Shown here: one piece after another, positions 35,600 to 47,016 of the stretch
Numbering within the stretch: the first letter of the stretch is position 1
Layout of the letters: every line of letters starts with the position of its first letter
Assembly: GCF_004664715.2 (NCBI RefSeq)
Contig: NC_051064.1
Location: 113,818,240 to 113,882,239, forward strand
Direction: 5' to 3'
Source: Peromyscus leucopus
Lineage: Eukaryota; Chordata; Mammalia; Rodentia; Cricetidae
DNA length: 64,000 nt
Program-made: the position numbers and the translations under genes
Notes under the pieces: generated by a model
Told to the model about the DNA's origin: nothing
The model's input: the letters and a program-made list of their open reading frames with translations, nothing else
The model's database searches: none

Positions 35600-36379
35600 A
35601 TAACTATACAATATATTATAAATATGTCATATATTATAATAAATGTCATTTTAATTATAGAGTAATTACAGAATAATAAGAGTTCTATTTTTCTTAAAAT
35701 GTATATTTGGATATTCTTAGTCATTCATTTATCCATTTATCCTTTCTCAACTGGCTTTTTTTTCTTCTTCAAAGCTAAAGTCTTTATTTTAATCAAAATA
35801 ATACATGCACATGAAGAATGTATGGAAAACTGCAGACTATGCTTTAATCAAATGAATACTTACAAAGACAATGGTCTTGTCACCCACTTCTCTTTATTTC
35901 ATTTTCATTGAGAGGTCTCAACTGGTTTTAAATGTCATCTTTTTAATGTATAAAACTTATGCTCTTGGATTAGTATAATAATTCATTCTACTCTTTTCTA
36001 CTAAGATGTTTATTTGATGGCTATAATGTGCTGCTTCATATACTATTAATTTATAAAAGAGGCAATATAAAAAGGCAAGACATCACATAATGTAGGTTAA
36101 GGTAGTTTTTTTCTGTTTTATTTCTTATCTTCCTAGTCAGGAAATGAAAACAATAGTGTCAGGAAGTAAAAATGATAACTACTAAACCATAATATTGCAT
36201 TAGATAATTTTTGTCTGAAGTCTTAGGCCAGGAAAATTTGTGGGTTCAGAAGTATAGCAGGGTTTAAACCTTTATGGCTATTGACATATAATACAAACAT
36301 TGATGATGTGCTTCTTCTTGTATCTAGAAGACAGAAAGTGGTATAATACTTATTATAATATTGTTTTGTTCTTGATTTA
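35600..36379. other. AT-rich DNA, no gene seen
   Basis: Very AT-rich at 35600-35670 (tata-type runs). No repeat recognised. Confidence 0.45.
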
Positions 36380-36486
36380 TTCTGAGACAGGGTTTTACCA
36401 CATAACTTGGGCTGGCCACAAATTTATGATCCTCTTTTCTCAACCTCTTGAGTACTAGGGTTGCAGGCATCTGCCATAGTGCTTCA
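36380..36486 (-). mobile_element. Old B1-like SINE, antisense
   Basis: 'tctgagacagggttttacca' and 'cttgagtactagggttgcag' are the reversed B1 landmarks. It is strongly diverged and ends against LTR-B copy 2. Confidence 0.7.
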
Positions 36487-36980
36487 TGTGGTGTATTGCG
36501 TTCCCCAAAATATTGTGTACCTTAGTAAACTTATCTGGGGTCAGAGAACAGAAAAGCCACTAGATACTTAGGATAGGCAGTGGTAGTACACACCTTTAAT
36601 CCTAGCATTCCAGAGGCAGAAATCCATGTGTTCAAGGATACATACAGCCAAGCATGGTGACTCACACCTTTAATCCCAGAAAGCAGTCTTTAATCCCAGG
36701 GAGTGGTGGTAGAAAGCAGAAATGTATATAAGGTGTGAGGACCAGAAACTAGAAGCATTTGGCTGGTTAAGCTTTTAGGTTTTGAGCAGCACAGTTCAGC
36801 TGAGAGCCATTTGGATATGAGGACGCAGAGGCTTCCAGTCTGAGGAAACAAGATCAGCTGGGAATTTGGCTAGGTGAGGTTTGCTGTGACTCGTTCTCTC
36901 TCTCTGATCTTCCAGTGTTCACCCCAATACTTGGCTCAGGTTTGATTTTATTAATAAGAACTTTTAAGATTCATGCTACA
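36487..36980 (+). mobile_element. Solo LTR, family LTR-B, copy 2
   Basis: 494 bp from 'tgtggtgtattgcg' to 'ttcatgctaca', collinear with copy 1, including B1-like monomers ('cacacctttaatcctagcat' and 'cacacctttaatcccagaaa') and a TATA-like 'gtatataagg' near 36724. Unlike copy 1, no six-base duplication is found: the left flank is gcttca and the right attttа-type sequence differs. The last 11 bases also form the start of the adjacent inverted repeat. Confidence 0.75.
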
Positions 36981-37067
36981 ATTTTAAATAAATACAAATA
37001 TTCTTATCACTGTTTCATTGTGAATAGAGTTTTAAAATTCTCCATTCAAATAACCATGTTTTTGTTT
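36970..37067 (+). repeat. Inverted repeat, left arm (98 bp)
   Basis: The reverse complement matches 37268-37365 at 97 of 98 positions with no gaps; the single difference lies in 'attcttatcac' versus 'attctcatcac'. It includes the last 11 bases of LTR-B copy 2. The spacer is 200 bp. Confidence 0.97.
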
Positions 37068-37099
37068 CCCTTTTTTTCCTTTTTATGCTGTTTTGGATT

Positions 37100-37266
37100 T
37101 TAAAACTATTTTTTATTAATTCTTTGAGAATTTCATTTAAAGTCTTTTGTACAATCCTTGTACTCCTGAAGATGAGACCATCCACTGGAATATAGTTGCC
37201 TACAAGGAGCCACACTGTTAAAGAAAACTGAGTGTCCCTCTCACAGAAGCCATTAACTGTCAGTAG
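37100..37266 (-). mobile_element. L1-like 3' UTR fragment, antisense, in the hairpin loop
   Basis: 'gatgagaccatccactggaa' and 'gttaaagaaaactgagtgtc' resemble an antisense Lx-type L1 3' UTR segment. It occupies most of the spacer between the inverted-repeat arms. Confidence 0.5.
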
Positions 37267-37267
37267 C

Positions 37268-37365
37268 AAACAAAAACATGGTTATTTGAATGGAGAATTT
37301 TAAAACTCTATTCACAATGAAACAGTGATGAGAATATTTGTATTTATTTAAAATTGTAGCATGAA
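37268..37365 (-). repeat. Inverted repeat, right arm (98 bp)
   Basis: Reverse-complement partner of 36970-37067. Its outer end, tgtagcatgaa, is the complement of the LTR-B terminus and stops exactly there; the bases beyond do not match the LTR. Confidence 0.97.
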
Positions 37366-37667
37366 CTACATGAAAAGTGACTCCCAGACCTGTTAATCCA
37401 TGAGGTTTTCTTTTTTGATCAAGGGCTGCTGCATGTGCCCTTGATAAGAAAACCCCAAATTCCTCTTTCTAGGAATGTTACCTTTTTGGTTCAACAGCAA
37501 CATTTGATTGAACATTTATTCTCTTATAAGTAACTGTCATCTTTAATTGACATTTCATTGTGAGAGGAGCACATTGGCTATATCAACTGAATTTCAAGTC
37601 ATGACTTGCATTGTGGTTGATGGCAATGTGCAGATTGTTCTTTAGAAAAAAATCTCCTGATGAATAG
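37366..37667. other. Unique DNA between inverted repeat and LTR-C
   Basis: No recognised repeat or exon. Confidence 0.45.
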
Positions 37668-37673
37668 TTGGTG

Positions 37674-38047
37674 TGTGGGAGCCTGCTCCCCACTTTTGAA
37701 AGGTTCTTAGGTAGAAGAGAGAGGAATGAGGAAATATCAGAAAGAGAGAGCTAGCCAATGAGAAGAAAGACAGAAACACAGGATAGCTTCGGGAGGGCTT
37801 GGGTCAATACCCAACAGCCTTGTTCTTTATTGAAAAGGACTTTTTATAACATGTCAAGGGGAGAGGCAAAAGACTTCTTCCTTGCAAGGTCAAAGCACAC
37901 AGTACAGCCAAGTGTAGACCCTTCCAAACATCTGGTAAACAGGCTTGTAGCCAAATCGTTCTTTTGCAGAGCCCTGCTGGGTAAAGCAAGCTCAGATTCT
38001 CTGACTCTGATTAAAGTCTCACTAGGAAGCCTCTGTGGACTCCCACA
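37674..38047 (-). mobile_element. Solo LTR, family LTR-C (ERVK-like)
   Basis: 374 bp bounded by an eight-base inverted terminus, tgtgggag and ctcccaca. The flanks ttggtg (37668-37673) and tttgtg (38048-38053) form a six-base duplication with one difference. On the minus strand there is a TATA-like ttataaaaag (plus 37841-37850), then AATAAAG about 15 bases on (plus 37825-37831), then a pyrimidine-rich U5-like end. This order sets the strand. No internal retroviral sequence adjoins it. Confidence 0.85.
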
Positions 38048-38053
38048 TTTGTG

Positions 38054-39248
38054 TAAATATTTTTGGTTTTCAGACTAATAAACATATAGAAATATACTAG
38101 ATCTTAGCCATATTGTGGCATTTGTATATGTTTTCTATAACTATTGATATTGTCTGTGCTGTGCATTTCTTTGTATAAATGATGATGATGCCTGTCTCAC
38201 AAGGCTATTGTGAGGATTCAATGAATTTAAAAGTATAATGAAATATAAAGATATATTTTAGTCAGGGCTTAAGAGATATTTTCAAATCTGTGGTTATATT
38301 TAGAAAGTTGATAGAAAATTATAGAAATAGGACATGTTGCAGATAGTCTGGATCCTATTGCTCAGTGACATTCCCAAATCTTCAGCTCATTTTCTATCTC
38401 TTAAGTCTAGCACATAATCTGACCCAATGCTTACATAAATCATGTTGAGGGCTACCCATTCCAAAGGCCAGGTGGCTAGGAATATGTTTCTCTCAAAGAT
38501 CATTGTGATCCTGAATTGGAAGCCCAGTTGCCAAGCCTCTGAAGAACTCAAGGATGCTAAACAGGCAAGAATGTGCTTAAGAGATTTTAGAATTCTAGGG
38601 AAATCTGAATAATGTATCAGCAGGAATGTAAAAGTATGATAAAATGTTCATGATGGTGCTAATCATAGGAGTGGAGGGAATTAGAGAAATGCTAGAACAA
38701 TGGACTGGAGACCTAAATACCAGCAATGATGCCTTTTCTATTCAGCATCTTAATCTCTGTGCAGAAAGAGATCTTGGTAGCTTTCCTTAAGAAAGGAAAA
38801 TAGATACAGGAAAAGATGGACAAGTGCAAGCATGCTGATGGCCACTGGAAAGGGACCTCCTCTTTAGTTGGAATGAAGAGTTTTGTCACCAGAATTAATG
38901 CTTCATGTTTGTCTCTTGTTTTCTAAATTACAAGGTCAGGAACAGGCAAAGTTTAAAGATACCTGCTGAGTATAGATAGGCAGATTTAGAACTGATAATG
39001 GATGCTGGGAACCTCGACTTCTGAAGTGTAAGAACTGAATTGGTGGAGTAAAGGAAGGTAAAAGACTGAACAGGATAGTGGGGGAGGTAAAAAGCCATTA
39101 ACTTGGGAGAAAACTAACATGGGTTTAAATTCTAGGACCTATACATATACTTGATTAAGGGTGGATGTGAGAGTTGGAAGTGATCAGAACTTTGCTATGG
39201 AATGATAGAACCAATACTGTCTAAAGAGAGTGTAGTAAACTTATTGTC
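38054..39248. other. Unique DNA with a MIR patch
   Basis: 38170-38245 ('tgtctcacaaggctattgtg' then 'aggattcaatgaatttaaaa') fits a sense MIR. The rest is unrecognised. Confidence 0.5.
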
Positions 39249-39403
39249 TGTTTTGGTATTATAGTTAGTCAGACTTTTTCACATAATGTATAAGTAATAC
39301 CTATATAGCAAATACTTTTGTGGTCTTTTATTTACATTTCATTCCTTATTATATCTGTTATTTATAATAATGAACAAACTATGTCAATATAAATATATTA
39401 TGT
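39249..39403 (+). repeat. Dispersed direct repeat, copy B
   Basis: 155-bp partner of 35447-35599, 3.8 kb downstream in the same orientation. The similarity begins and ends abruptly ('tgttttggtattatag' to 'aatatattatgt'). Confidence 0.85.
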
Positions 39404-40569
39404 CCTATACATCCTAACAAATTAAATGATTGTGTCAGGAGTGAAAAAAACTACAGTAGATTATCCTTAATTCCTAACACTTTAGAAAAGACACTATGTC
39501 CATGTACATGGAAAGGGAATAGTAGAATATGCATAGGCTTCAAAATATACATATAGGTATTTGAATATTTGTGCCATGGCTACATATGTGATCTTGGGAA
39601 CAATGAGAGCTTAATGAAATAATCCTAAATCTTCCAAAGAATGCATGAACTACAGTGAGTGCTCAGACAGTAATAATTCTTGACTTTTATTCATTTATAC
39701 TAGCATATTAAACTAAATGCAATTGAAAGTACCTTGTAAAATTTTCAACAACTTTTTTCTAGCTTGAAGTGTAGCACAAAAACACAATCTTCAATTGGAG
39801 CAATATGCAGTTCAACTCTAACAGGGGAACTATAAACTAATTTTATATTTAATTAGACAATGAACATACAAAGCCTGGATAAGTATTTCTGTGCATCATG
39901 CAATTCAAATTGCAGACCTTTATGTAGGGAAAGAATATGAACTTTATTATCACAAAGGTATGAATTGGAATCTCTTTTCTGTCATGTGACTTAGGACCAT
40001 GTAATGATGAGGATAAAGCAGGTTTATATGTCAGGATAAATGTTATAAGCATGCTCCATGTTCCATTCATTGCTTTAAACACTGAAAATTCTATAGTTCA
40101 AGGTTGTTAATATCTGGCATCATGTCATACAGCTCACACTCTAAGTTGGTTTCAGACACAATACCATAGCATAACTGAATGGTATCATAATGATGAGGAA
40201 AGTTTACAAATAAAGCCTGAAAGATACATAGTCCATTCTATATAGATTGGGTTTGTTTAACTGAGCAGTTCTAGTATGACATAATAAAGGCAAAGTAAAA
40301 TATGTACACCTTTCTACATGAATTATAATGTATGTATACAGGGTTTAAGGTTTTTATTATTGTTCTTTTAAGGGGTTTTTGAAATCGTTCTTGTATTATT
40401 AATCATTTTGCTTGTACTCTAAAAGTAAGAGCTTCTTATAAGACAAGTACTGATCAATAGTAATGGGGCATCATAAAAGAACCATGGGTAGTTAAGACCC
40501 ACACTTAACTAAGTGATCTACCTCATCTCTTAATAGATCCATGACCTTGTAATAGATCCATGACTTTGA
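39404..40569. other. Unique AT-rich DNA, no gene seen
   Basis: No recognised repeat or exon. Confidence 0.45.
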
Positions 40570-40665
40570 CTTATTATAGATTTTATCAGAACCTTAGCTA
40601 TATTATCTCAAAATGGGGATAATTACATCACATAGGTACTGTGAGAATTAGAATATCATTACAAT
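40570..40665 (+). repeat. MIR remnant
   Basis: 'tatctcaaaatggggataat' then 'ggtactgtgagaattagaat' fits the 3' half of a sense MIR. Confidence 0.55.
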
Positions 40666-40924
40666 ATTCTAGCTGCAGAGCAAATGAGAAAGTACCTCTT
40701 ATTTAACAGGTACATATAATTGCAGCCATGATTTGTATTTTACAATAAGTCACACTTGTTTTTAGTTTGTGAATCCCACAAGTCTTTTGCTTTCCTCTGT
40801 GGGGTTTAGAATTTAAAAGAGTTGCTAGAATATGATTTTTACTTACTTCTTATTTTTTTAGAATTGAATTTTATTTTATTTGTTTACTCTTTCAGAGTGT
40901 ACCATTATAGAATATCACAGTTCC

Positions 40925-41720
40925 TTATTTTATTTTACAATACAATTCAGTTCTACATATCAGCCACAGATTCCCTTGTTCTCCCCCTTCCCGCCCCTCT
41001 CTCCTTCCCCCTAGCCCAACCCCCATTTCCACCTTCTCCAGGCCAAAGCCTCCCCTGAGGACTGAAATCAACCTGGTAGACTCAGTCCAGGCAGGTCCAG
41101 TCCCCTCCTCCCAGGCCGTGCCAAGCAACCCTGCATAAGCCCCAGGTTTCAAACAGCCAACTCATGCAATGAGCACAGGACCTGGTCCCACTGCCTAGAT
41201 GCCTCCCAAACAGATCAAGCCAATCAGCTGTCTCACCTATTCAGAGGGCCTGATCCAGTTGGGGGCCCCTCAGCCTTTGGTTCATAGTTCATGTGTTTCC
41301 ATTTGTTTGGCTATTTGTCCCTGTGCTTTATCCAACCTTTGTTTCAACAATTCTTGATCATATAAACCCTCCTCTTTCTCGGTAATTAGACTCCCGGAGC
41401 TCCACCCAGGGCCTAGCAGTGGATCTTTGCATCCAGACCCCTCAGTCATTGGATGGGGTTTCTAGCATGACAATTAGGGTGTTTGGCCATCCCATCACCA
41501 GAGTAGGTCAGTTCGGGCTGTCTCTCGACCATTGCCAGCAGTCTGTTGTGGGGGTATCTTTGTGGATTTCTGTGGGCCTCTCTAGCACTTTGCTTCTTCC
41601 TATTCTCATGTGGTCTTCATTTACCATGGTCTCCTATTCCTTGTTCTCCCTCTGTTCTCGATCCAGCTGGGATCTTCTGCTCCCCCAAGCTCTCTTTCCC
41701 TCGACCCTCGCCCTTCATAA
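40925..41720 (-). mobile_element. L1 3' UTR, 5'-truncated, antisense
   Basis: The reversed 3' UTR of the same L1 subfamily as at 21.8 kb is collinear along nearly its full length ('ttgggggcccctcagccttt'). The C-rich complement of the G-rich block lies at about 40975-41040. It breaks off sharply at 41720. No convincing duplication was found. There is no ORF2 sequence. Confidence 0.9.
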
Positions 41721-41724
41721 AAGA

Positions 41725-41772
41725 GACTTTAAACATTTTAAAACTTATTTGTGTGTGTTCATGGATATGAAG

Positions 41773-41805
<33 letters not shown>

Positions 41806-41990
41806 GGGAGGTGTGCACATGAGTGAATATATGGCATGCTTATGGAGATCAGAGGACAACTTGTGGGAACTGATTATTTTTCTACTATGTGGGTCCCAGG
41901 GATATAGCTTAGGTTGTCAGGCTTGGGGAAAATGCCTTTACCTAGTAATCCATTTCTCTGGCTGTTGGGTGGCTATTTCTGTCTCATTCT
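41725..41990 (-). mobile_element. B3-type SINE, antisense
   Basis: 'gatcagaggacaacttgtgg', 'atgtgggtcccagggatata' and 'aatgcctttacctagtaatc' are reversed B3 landmarks in order. A (GT)n of 16 units (41773-41804) sits in its tail side. Confidence 0.8.
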
Positions 41991-42119
41991 TTTGATAGAA
42001 TCTGTAGACTAGAGTTATTAAATACAAGTTGAAAGAAATTCTAAATAGCTCTGCAGAGGTGTTGTATGACACTATTTAAGGGGAGATGTGTACACATCTC
42101 TACTCACCTAAGATTGGGA

Positions 42120-42830
42120 ACTGATGACAAAATAAAAAATACCACCAAAGTCCAATTTGATGAGCCAATGAGTTTTATTGGGGTTAGTGTAGCTAGAGTT
42201 TTCCTGCCTTGCCCACAGTCAGGACAAATCTTTGTCACCCGCCAGTCCCACAGCAGCTCAGACCCAACCAAGTAAACACAGAGACTTATATTGCATACAA
42301 ACTGTATGGCCGTGGCAGGCTTCTTGCCCGCTGTTCTTATAACTTAAATTAATCCATTTCCATACATCTATACCTTGCCACGTAGCTGGTGGCTTACCGG
42401 CGTCTTCACATGTTGCTGGTCATGGCGGCAGCTGGCAGTGTCTCTCCGCCTCAGCCTTCCGCTTCCCAGAATTCTCCTCTCTCCTTGTTCCACCTACTTC
42501 CTGCCTGGCCACCTACTTCCTGCCTAGCCACTGACCAATCAGTGTTTTATTTATTGACCAATCAGAACAATTTGACATACAGACCATCCCACAGCAGGTC
42601 AGTTACAAGAATATGGGTGAGGAGTTACTTAAAGGACTAGAAATGACTAAAATTCAGCTTTATTATCAAAGCCCACCCAATCCATCATGGATAACACCTC
42701 TTGAAAGCTGGAAACCTGGAGCACTCTGAATAACTTGCAGGCTGCTCAAAAGATGGGAGATAAGACAAATGCTACAAAGCATGTGAGTCAGCTAGATGGA
42801 TAGCTCTGTGCACTTCTTTTGTTAGCTCAG
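42120..42830 (+). repeat. Unnamed rodent interspersed repeat, host of LTR-A copy 3
   Basis: 'ccaatgagttttattggggt' before the LTR continues after it as 'ttacaagaatatgggtgagg' and 'aatgactaaaattcagcttt'. I recognise the phrase order as a rodent dispersed repeat but cannot name the family. The LTR splits it. Confidence 0.45.
42188..42596. mobile_element. Solo LTR, family LTR-A, copy 3
   Basis: 409 bp with TG...CA ends and a six-base duplication with one difference, ggttag (42182-42187) and ggtcag (42597-42602). It lies in the same direction as the other three copies. Landmarks include 'cttgcccacagtcaggacaa' and 'ctgaccaatcagtgttttat'. Confidence 0.9.
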
Positions 42831-43486
42831 GTCTTCAGAGCACACTTGTAGATTTACATGCTGCGATACCACCCCCCCCCATTAGCCTAATTATCTTATG
42901 TACTATCTCTCTAAATTGATACACAATTTGTAAGTAAAAATATTAACACATAATTAAACCTAGAGGCAAATGATGAGACAATTCCCTACTCTTCAAATCC
43001 ATCATTATTTCAAATTTTATTTCTCACCTTAATATCTGCATTAATTTTCTTCTTTGACTTTTTGTATTTGTAGTTTTCTTTCCTTATTATTCTCAGTCTA
43101 CCATCCAAATTGTTGTCAAAATCATCTTTCTAAAGATCCATTTAGATCTTATACATTTGAGTCTATAATTCTTTGGGATTTTGTTTGCTTTGCATACTTT
43201 TTCTTTATCTAGAAATCCTGCTCTTCTAATAAAACTGAATTACTCTAGGTGTATTTCTTGATAACCTGTATCTTTGAATGATATACTTTTGTGCTTCTAA
43301 AGCTGTGTATGTGTTTCTAGGTCCAAATACACTGTAATTGTTTACTTATCTATATCCCTTTAGGTCAGCTAGCAATTTGAGAGTCATATTTTTTGTTATT
43401 TATTATCTAACATATTATGTGATAGTAAAGGTTTCTTTTCAAGTGAGTGAATGGATTAATTAAACAAGAATTAGAAATGCTAGCAG
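42831..43486. other. Unique AT-rich DNA, no gene seen
   Basis: Contains a C9 run near 42871. No recognised repeat. Confidence 0.45.
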
Positions 43487-43646
43487 ATGGGGCTGATGGT
43501 TCAGTGAATAAGAGTACTTGCTGCTCTTTCAGAAAACTACAAGTTCCCAGCACCCACATCAGGTGGCTCACAGCTGACTATAATTCCAGCTCCAGAAAAT
43601 TCAGTGTCCTATATTTGCCTCCATAGACACATGTACATACTTACGA

Positions 43647-43692
<46 letters not shown>

Positions 43693-43725
43693 TCACACAC
43701 ACACAAACTTTAATAAAACAAATGC
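43487..43725 (+). mobile_element. B3/B2-type SINE with (AC)n tail
   Basis: 'agagtacttgctgctctttc', 'cagcacccacatcaggtggc' and an AC-rich tail follow the B3 order. The AC run covers 43649-43690 and resumes after attc. The element is diverged. Confidence 0.85.
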
Positions 43726-44037
43726 TATTACTTTAGCAGTAGGATCATAAATATATAGAAACTATCCTGGGACAGCTGGGGATCCTAGCAAGTTTGTAAT
43801 GGTAATTGCATAGGGATAATATATTGATTAGGACTCCTTGCTTGCAAGTGACAGAAATAAACACAACATGATTTTTCCAAAACTTATGAATTTCCATAGA
43901 AATGAATTCCAAAGAGAATTAATTAGATGAAATCCCAAAGAATTCAAAAGAATTATGACATATTCATAAAACCAATGAAAACATGAAAAAATTCAAAGAG
44001 AATACTAGTAATTAAATGAAATGTGGATTTTATTTTC
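43726..44037. other. Unique DNA, no gene seen
   Basis: Repeated 'caaagagaatt'-like motifs occur. Not assigned to a family. Confidence 0.4.
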
Positions 44038-44345
44038 CTTTACAGCTGAATAGTATTCTATATTGTATATATATATCACATTATTTTCATTATTCACTCA
44101 CCAGTTGAAGGGCATTTAAGTTGTTTCCATTTCCTAACTATTGTGAATAGAGAAGCAATGAACATAACTGAGCAAGTATTTGTGGAGTAGGATGCTGAGT
44201 TCTTTGCACAGATACCAAGGCAGGATATAGCTAGGTCATATGTAGATTTTTATTTTTATCTTTTTGATGATTTTACACAGTGGCTGGACTAGTTTGCAAC
44301 CGCATCAATAGTGAATGATGTTTCCCTTTTCTCCATATCCCTTCT
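44038..44345 (-). mobile_element. L1 ORF2 3' end fragment, antisense, old
   Basis: 'gctgaatagtattctatatt', 'aagttgtttccatttcctaa' and 'gaagcaatgaacataactga' are reversed ORF2 end landmarks in order. No open frame remains. Confidence 0.75.
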
Positions 44346-44909
44346 GATGTTTGCAGCAGTTTTTTTCTATACCTGATATAAAAGAATAACTCAAAATAGA
44401 GATGTAAATGCTAAAAAATCAAAATGAAAATTTAAATGTTAAAATCACAGTAAATAAAAACATGTAGATATTGCTCAACAACTATTACTGAAATGATAAA
44501 GGCTAAATAAGTTCAGAGTATAATATTTGTTATGTTTTAGATTAATGACTCCTAGAATTCATTGTCAAACGCTTATTTCACTGGGAGGTACTATTAGGAG
44601 ATGTCATGGATCTTTGGTGAAGGATTGATGGAAGGTTCTTAAGTTACTGTGTGCATGTCTTAAACAGGATTCTGGGATTTTTGAAACTTCCTGTATTGGT
44701 CTGTTTCCTGAGTCATGAAGTTAATGAAGTAAATATTTTTCTCTGCTTTGTGCTCCTACAATGATGTATTTCCTTGCTAGAAGCCAGACAATGAGCCAAA
44801 ATAAACCTTGTTTTCTTTTTGTAAAGAAATTTTATGCTCACTGTTTGAATTTTTTAAAAAATAGTGATGGAAAGCTTGACAACATGGTACTATTAATCTA
44901 ATATTTGTT
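44346..44909. other. Unique DNA with possible MaLR-like remnant
   Basis: 44580-44830 ('gaggtactattaggagatgt' to 'gagccaaaataaaccttgtt') has phrases seen in rodent LTR-type repeats. Boundaries are not fixed. Confidence 0.35.
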
Positions 44910-45285
44910 GAGGTGATTAATATTTTTAATTTGATATGACTTAACATTACCATGCAAATAAATCTCTAGGCATTTCAATGAGGAATTATCTAGGTTAGGT
45001 TAGTTGAGGTGAAGAGACCCATACTAAATATGGGTAGTACCACTCCATAGACTGGGAACTCAAGCTGAATGATAAGGAGAAAGCAAGCAGAGCACAAGCA
45101 TATATTGCTTTCTTGTTTCTGACTATGAACACAATGCGATCACCTGCCTCTGGTTCCTGCCACCATTTCTTCCCTGCCCTGATGGACTGTATTCCTTATT
45201 ATAACTGTAAGCAGAAATGAACCCTGGCTAACTGAAGTTGTTTATATCAGGTGTTTAGTTGCAGCAATGAGACAAGTAAGCAATC
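44910..45285 (+). repeat. Old rodent interspersed repeat, family unnamed, copy 1
   Basis: Phrases such as 'ttgaggtgaagagacccata' and 'actccatagactgggaactc' through 'gttgcagcaatgagacaagt' are a familiar rodent repeat series. A second copy lies at 48.8 kb. The class was not established here. Confidence 0.5.
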
Positions 45286-46732
45286 CATTTGCTTTCTTCT
45301 CAAGTAACTCTATTACAGTACATCTGCTGCCTTATATATCTGATGACTACCTGACTTAATTTTAGAAAACGTACTTCTGCTATTGCTTTTACCTTTAAGT
45401 TATTTTAGGATTGCACAGTAAATGCTTTTGCTGTCCAATTAGATGCCACACATAGTGTCAGACAGAGAAAACAGTGATTCTTTCCAGACAATGTACCCGC
45501 TGCTCTGTTATAATTGATGTTTGTGGAAAGAACTCTGTCATATTATATGTTCCAAACTCTTTGTCATCCTCTGCTGAACATACATTTGATTTTATTTCTA
45601 GATGTTGATTTGTCACTTGGCATGAAGAATTTTTTAGCAATGTATTTAAATTTGATTTTTCATGTGGTTGTAATGCCACTGGAGACTGGTTTCTGCAGTG
45701 TCCACATATCTATTTTTGTGTTTAACTATCCTAAGAGGGGATATTCCTTTAGACAGTAAATGTGAATTGCTATATACTTAAATTTTACTTTCTATTCTTA
45801 AACAAAGACAATTTTTATTCTATAGCTTTTCTGTTTATTGTTCTGATCCATGTTTACAAGTTCCTGTTTTTTTTTAATTTGTGTGAAATATTTCTAAAGT
45901 GAGACAAAGTTTAAACATGAGATCAAGAACATGAGTAACAAAGTATTTCGAACTCTCCAGATTTTATTGCTTATTCTTTCTGTATCTTCTTATACTACAA
46001 CATAGACTTTCCAATAAGGTAAGGTTATTTGCTTGATGCTACTTTTCTTCACTAAAAAGCAAGGCATTGCTTTGTGCAAATTCTTTTCTATAGCGTATAT
46101 ATGTAGGGCAATTGCTGTTCTGAAGACTAGGACCCTAAACTTGGCAGTTATCTATTCTGCAACATAAGATGTCTATGGAGTCTCTCCAGGAGACAGTTTA
46201 GTCTGGTGGACTGTTCTTCCTTCTTAGGCTAATTCCTATCTGCCCTCTTCCCTGGAACAGAAAGAGTTACATTTGCCCTTTTACAATGAATGTAGCTAAA
46301 GCAGAGGCAATCATGGATTGTTATGCCCCACATAATTTCAATGTCTTAAACTGAGACTACTATAGGCCTGTCTTATCTCCAGTGTTATGTGAAAGAGAGC
46401 AAAAAAGAAGATGAGAAGGGTCATCAGGTATAAGCACATGCCACCAAGCTTGGTCAACAGGAAGCACAAAGTTGAAGAGCATGTATGGGGCTAGAGGACA
46501 ACTCCAAAAATGCAAAGGATAAAAGAAAAAGAAAATAGGTATAGAATATGATATCTGCAAATATGTGATAAAAGTAAAAATACAAACCCATATATCTTGA
46601 GCATAACGATTGTTCAGCTTCAAGGACCAAAAGCACAGGAAACATGTCCAATAAACTCAGTAGGGAGTTTTTTAAAACTAGAGGAATAGGTGGTCATAGA
46701 GATAAGTTGCAAACAGGTAAGTTGAGCAAAGG
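45286..46732. other. Unique DNA, no gene seen
   Basis: A short SINE-like phrase ('aagcacatgccaccaagctt') occurs near 46433. Open frames up to 87 codons are unremarkable. Confidence 0.45.
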
Positions 46733-46740
46733 ACCTCTCC

Positions 46741-47016
46741 GTACCACATGACAGGTAAAATACTAACAAAGAAAGAATATTGGCTGTTGCAAGAGAGTAA
46801 AGCCATGTTACATATGAAAGCAAATCCATTATAATGACAATAAATTTCTCAACAGAAACTGAAAGGGGCGGGAAGAGGACATTGGAATGAAGTGTTTAAG
46901 GTCTTTACAGCACAATAATTAACAACCCTGATTATGATTTCCAGGAAAGCTATCCTTCAAATCTAAAGAAGAATTACATGTTCTAGGACAAACACAAACT
47001 AAAGGAATTGGTGATC
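46741..47016 (+). repeat. Inverted repeat in LINE, left arm (276 bp)
   Basis: Matches the reverse complement of 48182-48450 with about a dozen substitutions and two short gaps by hand alignment, near 95-96 percent. It covers the ORF1-end region. The spacer is about 1165 bp. Confidence 0.93.

Noticed and set aside
40815..41730. Possible 3' transduction by the L1 at 40.9 kb, using aaaagag as a target-site duplication
   Set aside because: The left aaaagag (near 40817) is not next to a poly(T) tract and seven bases is weak. No convincing duplication was found.
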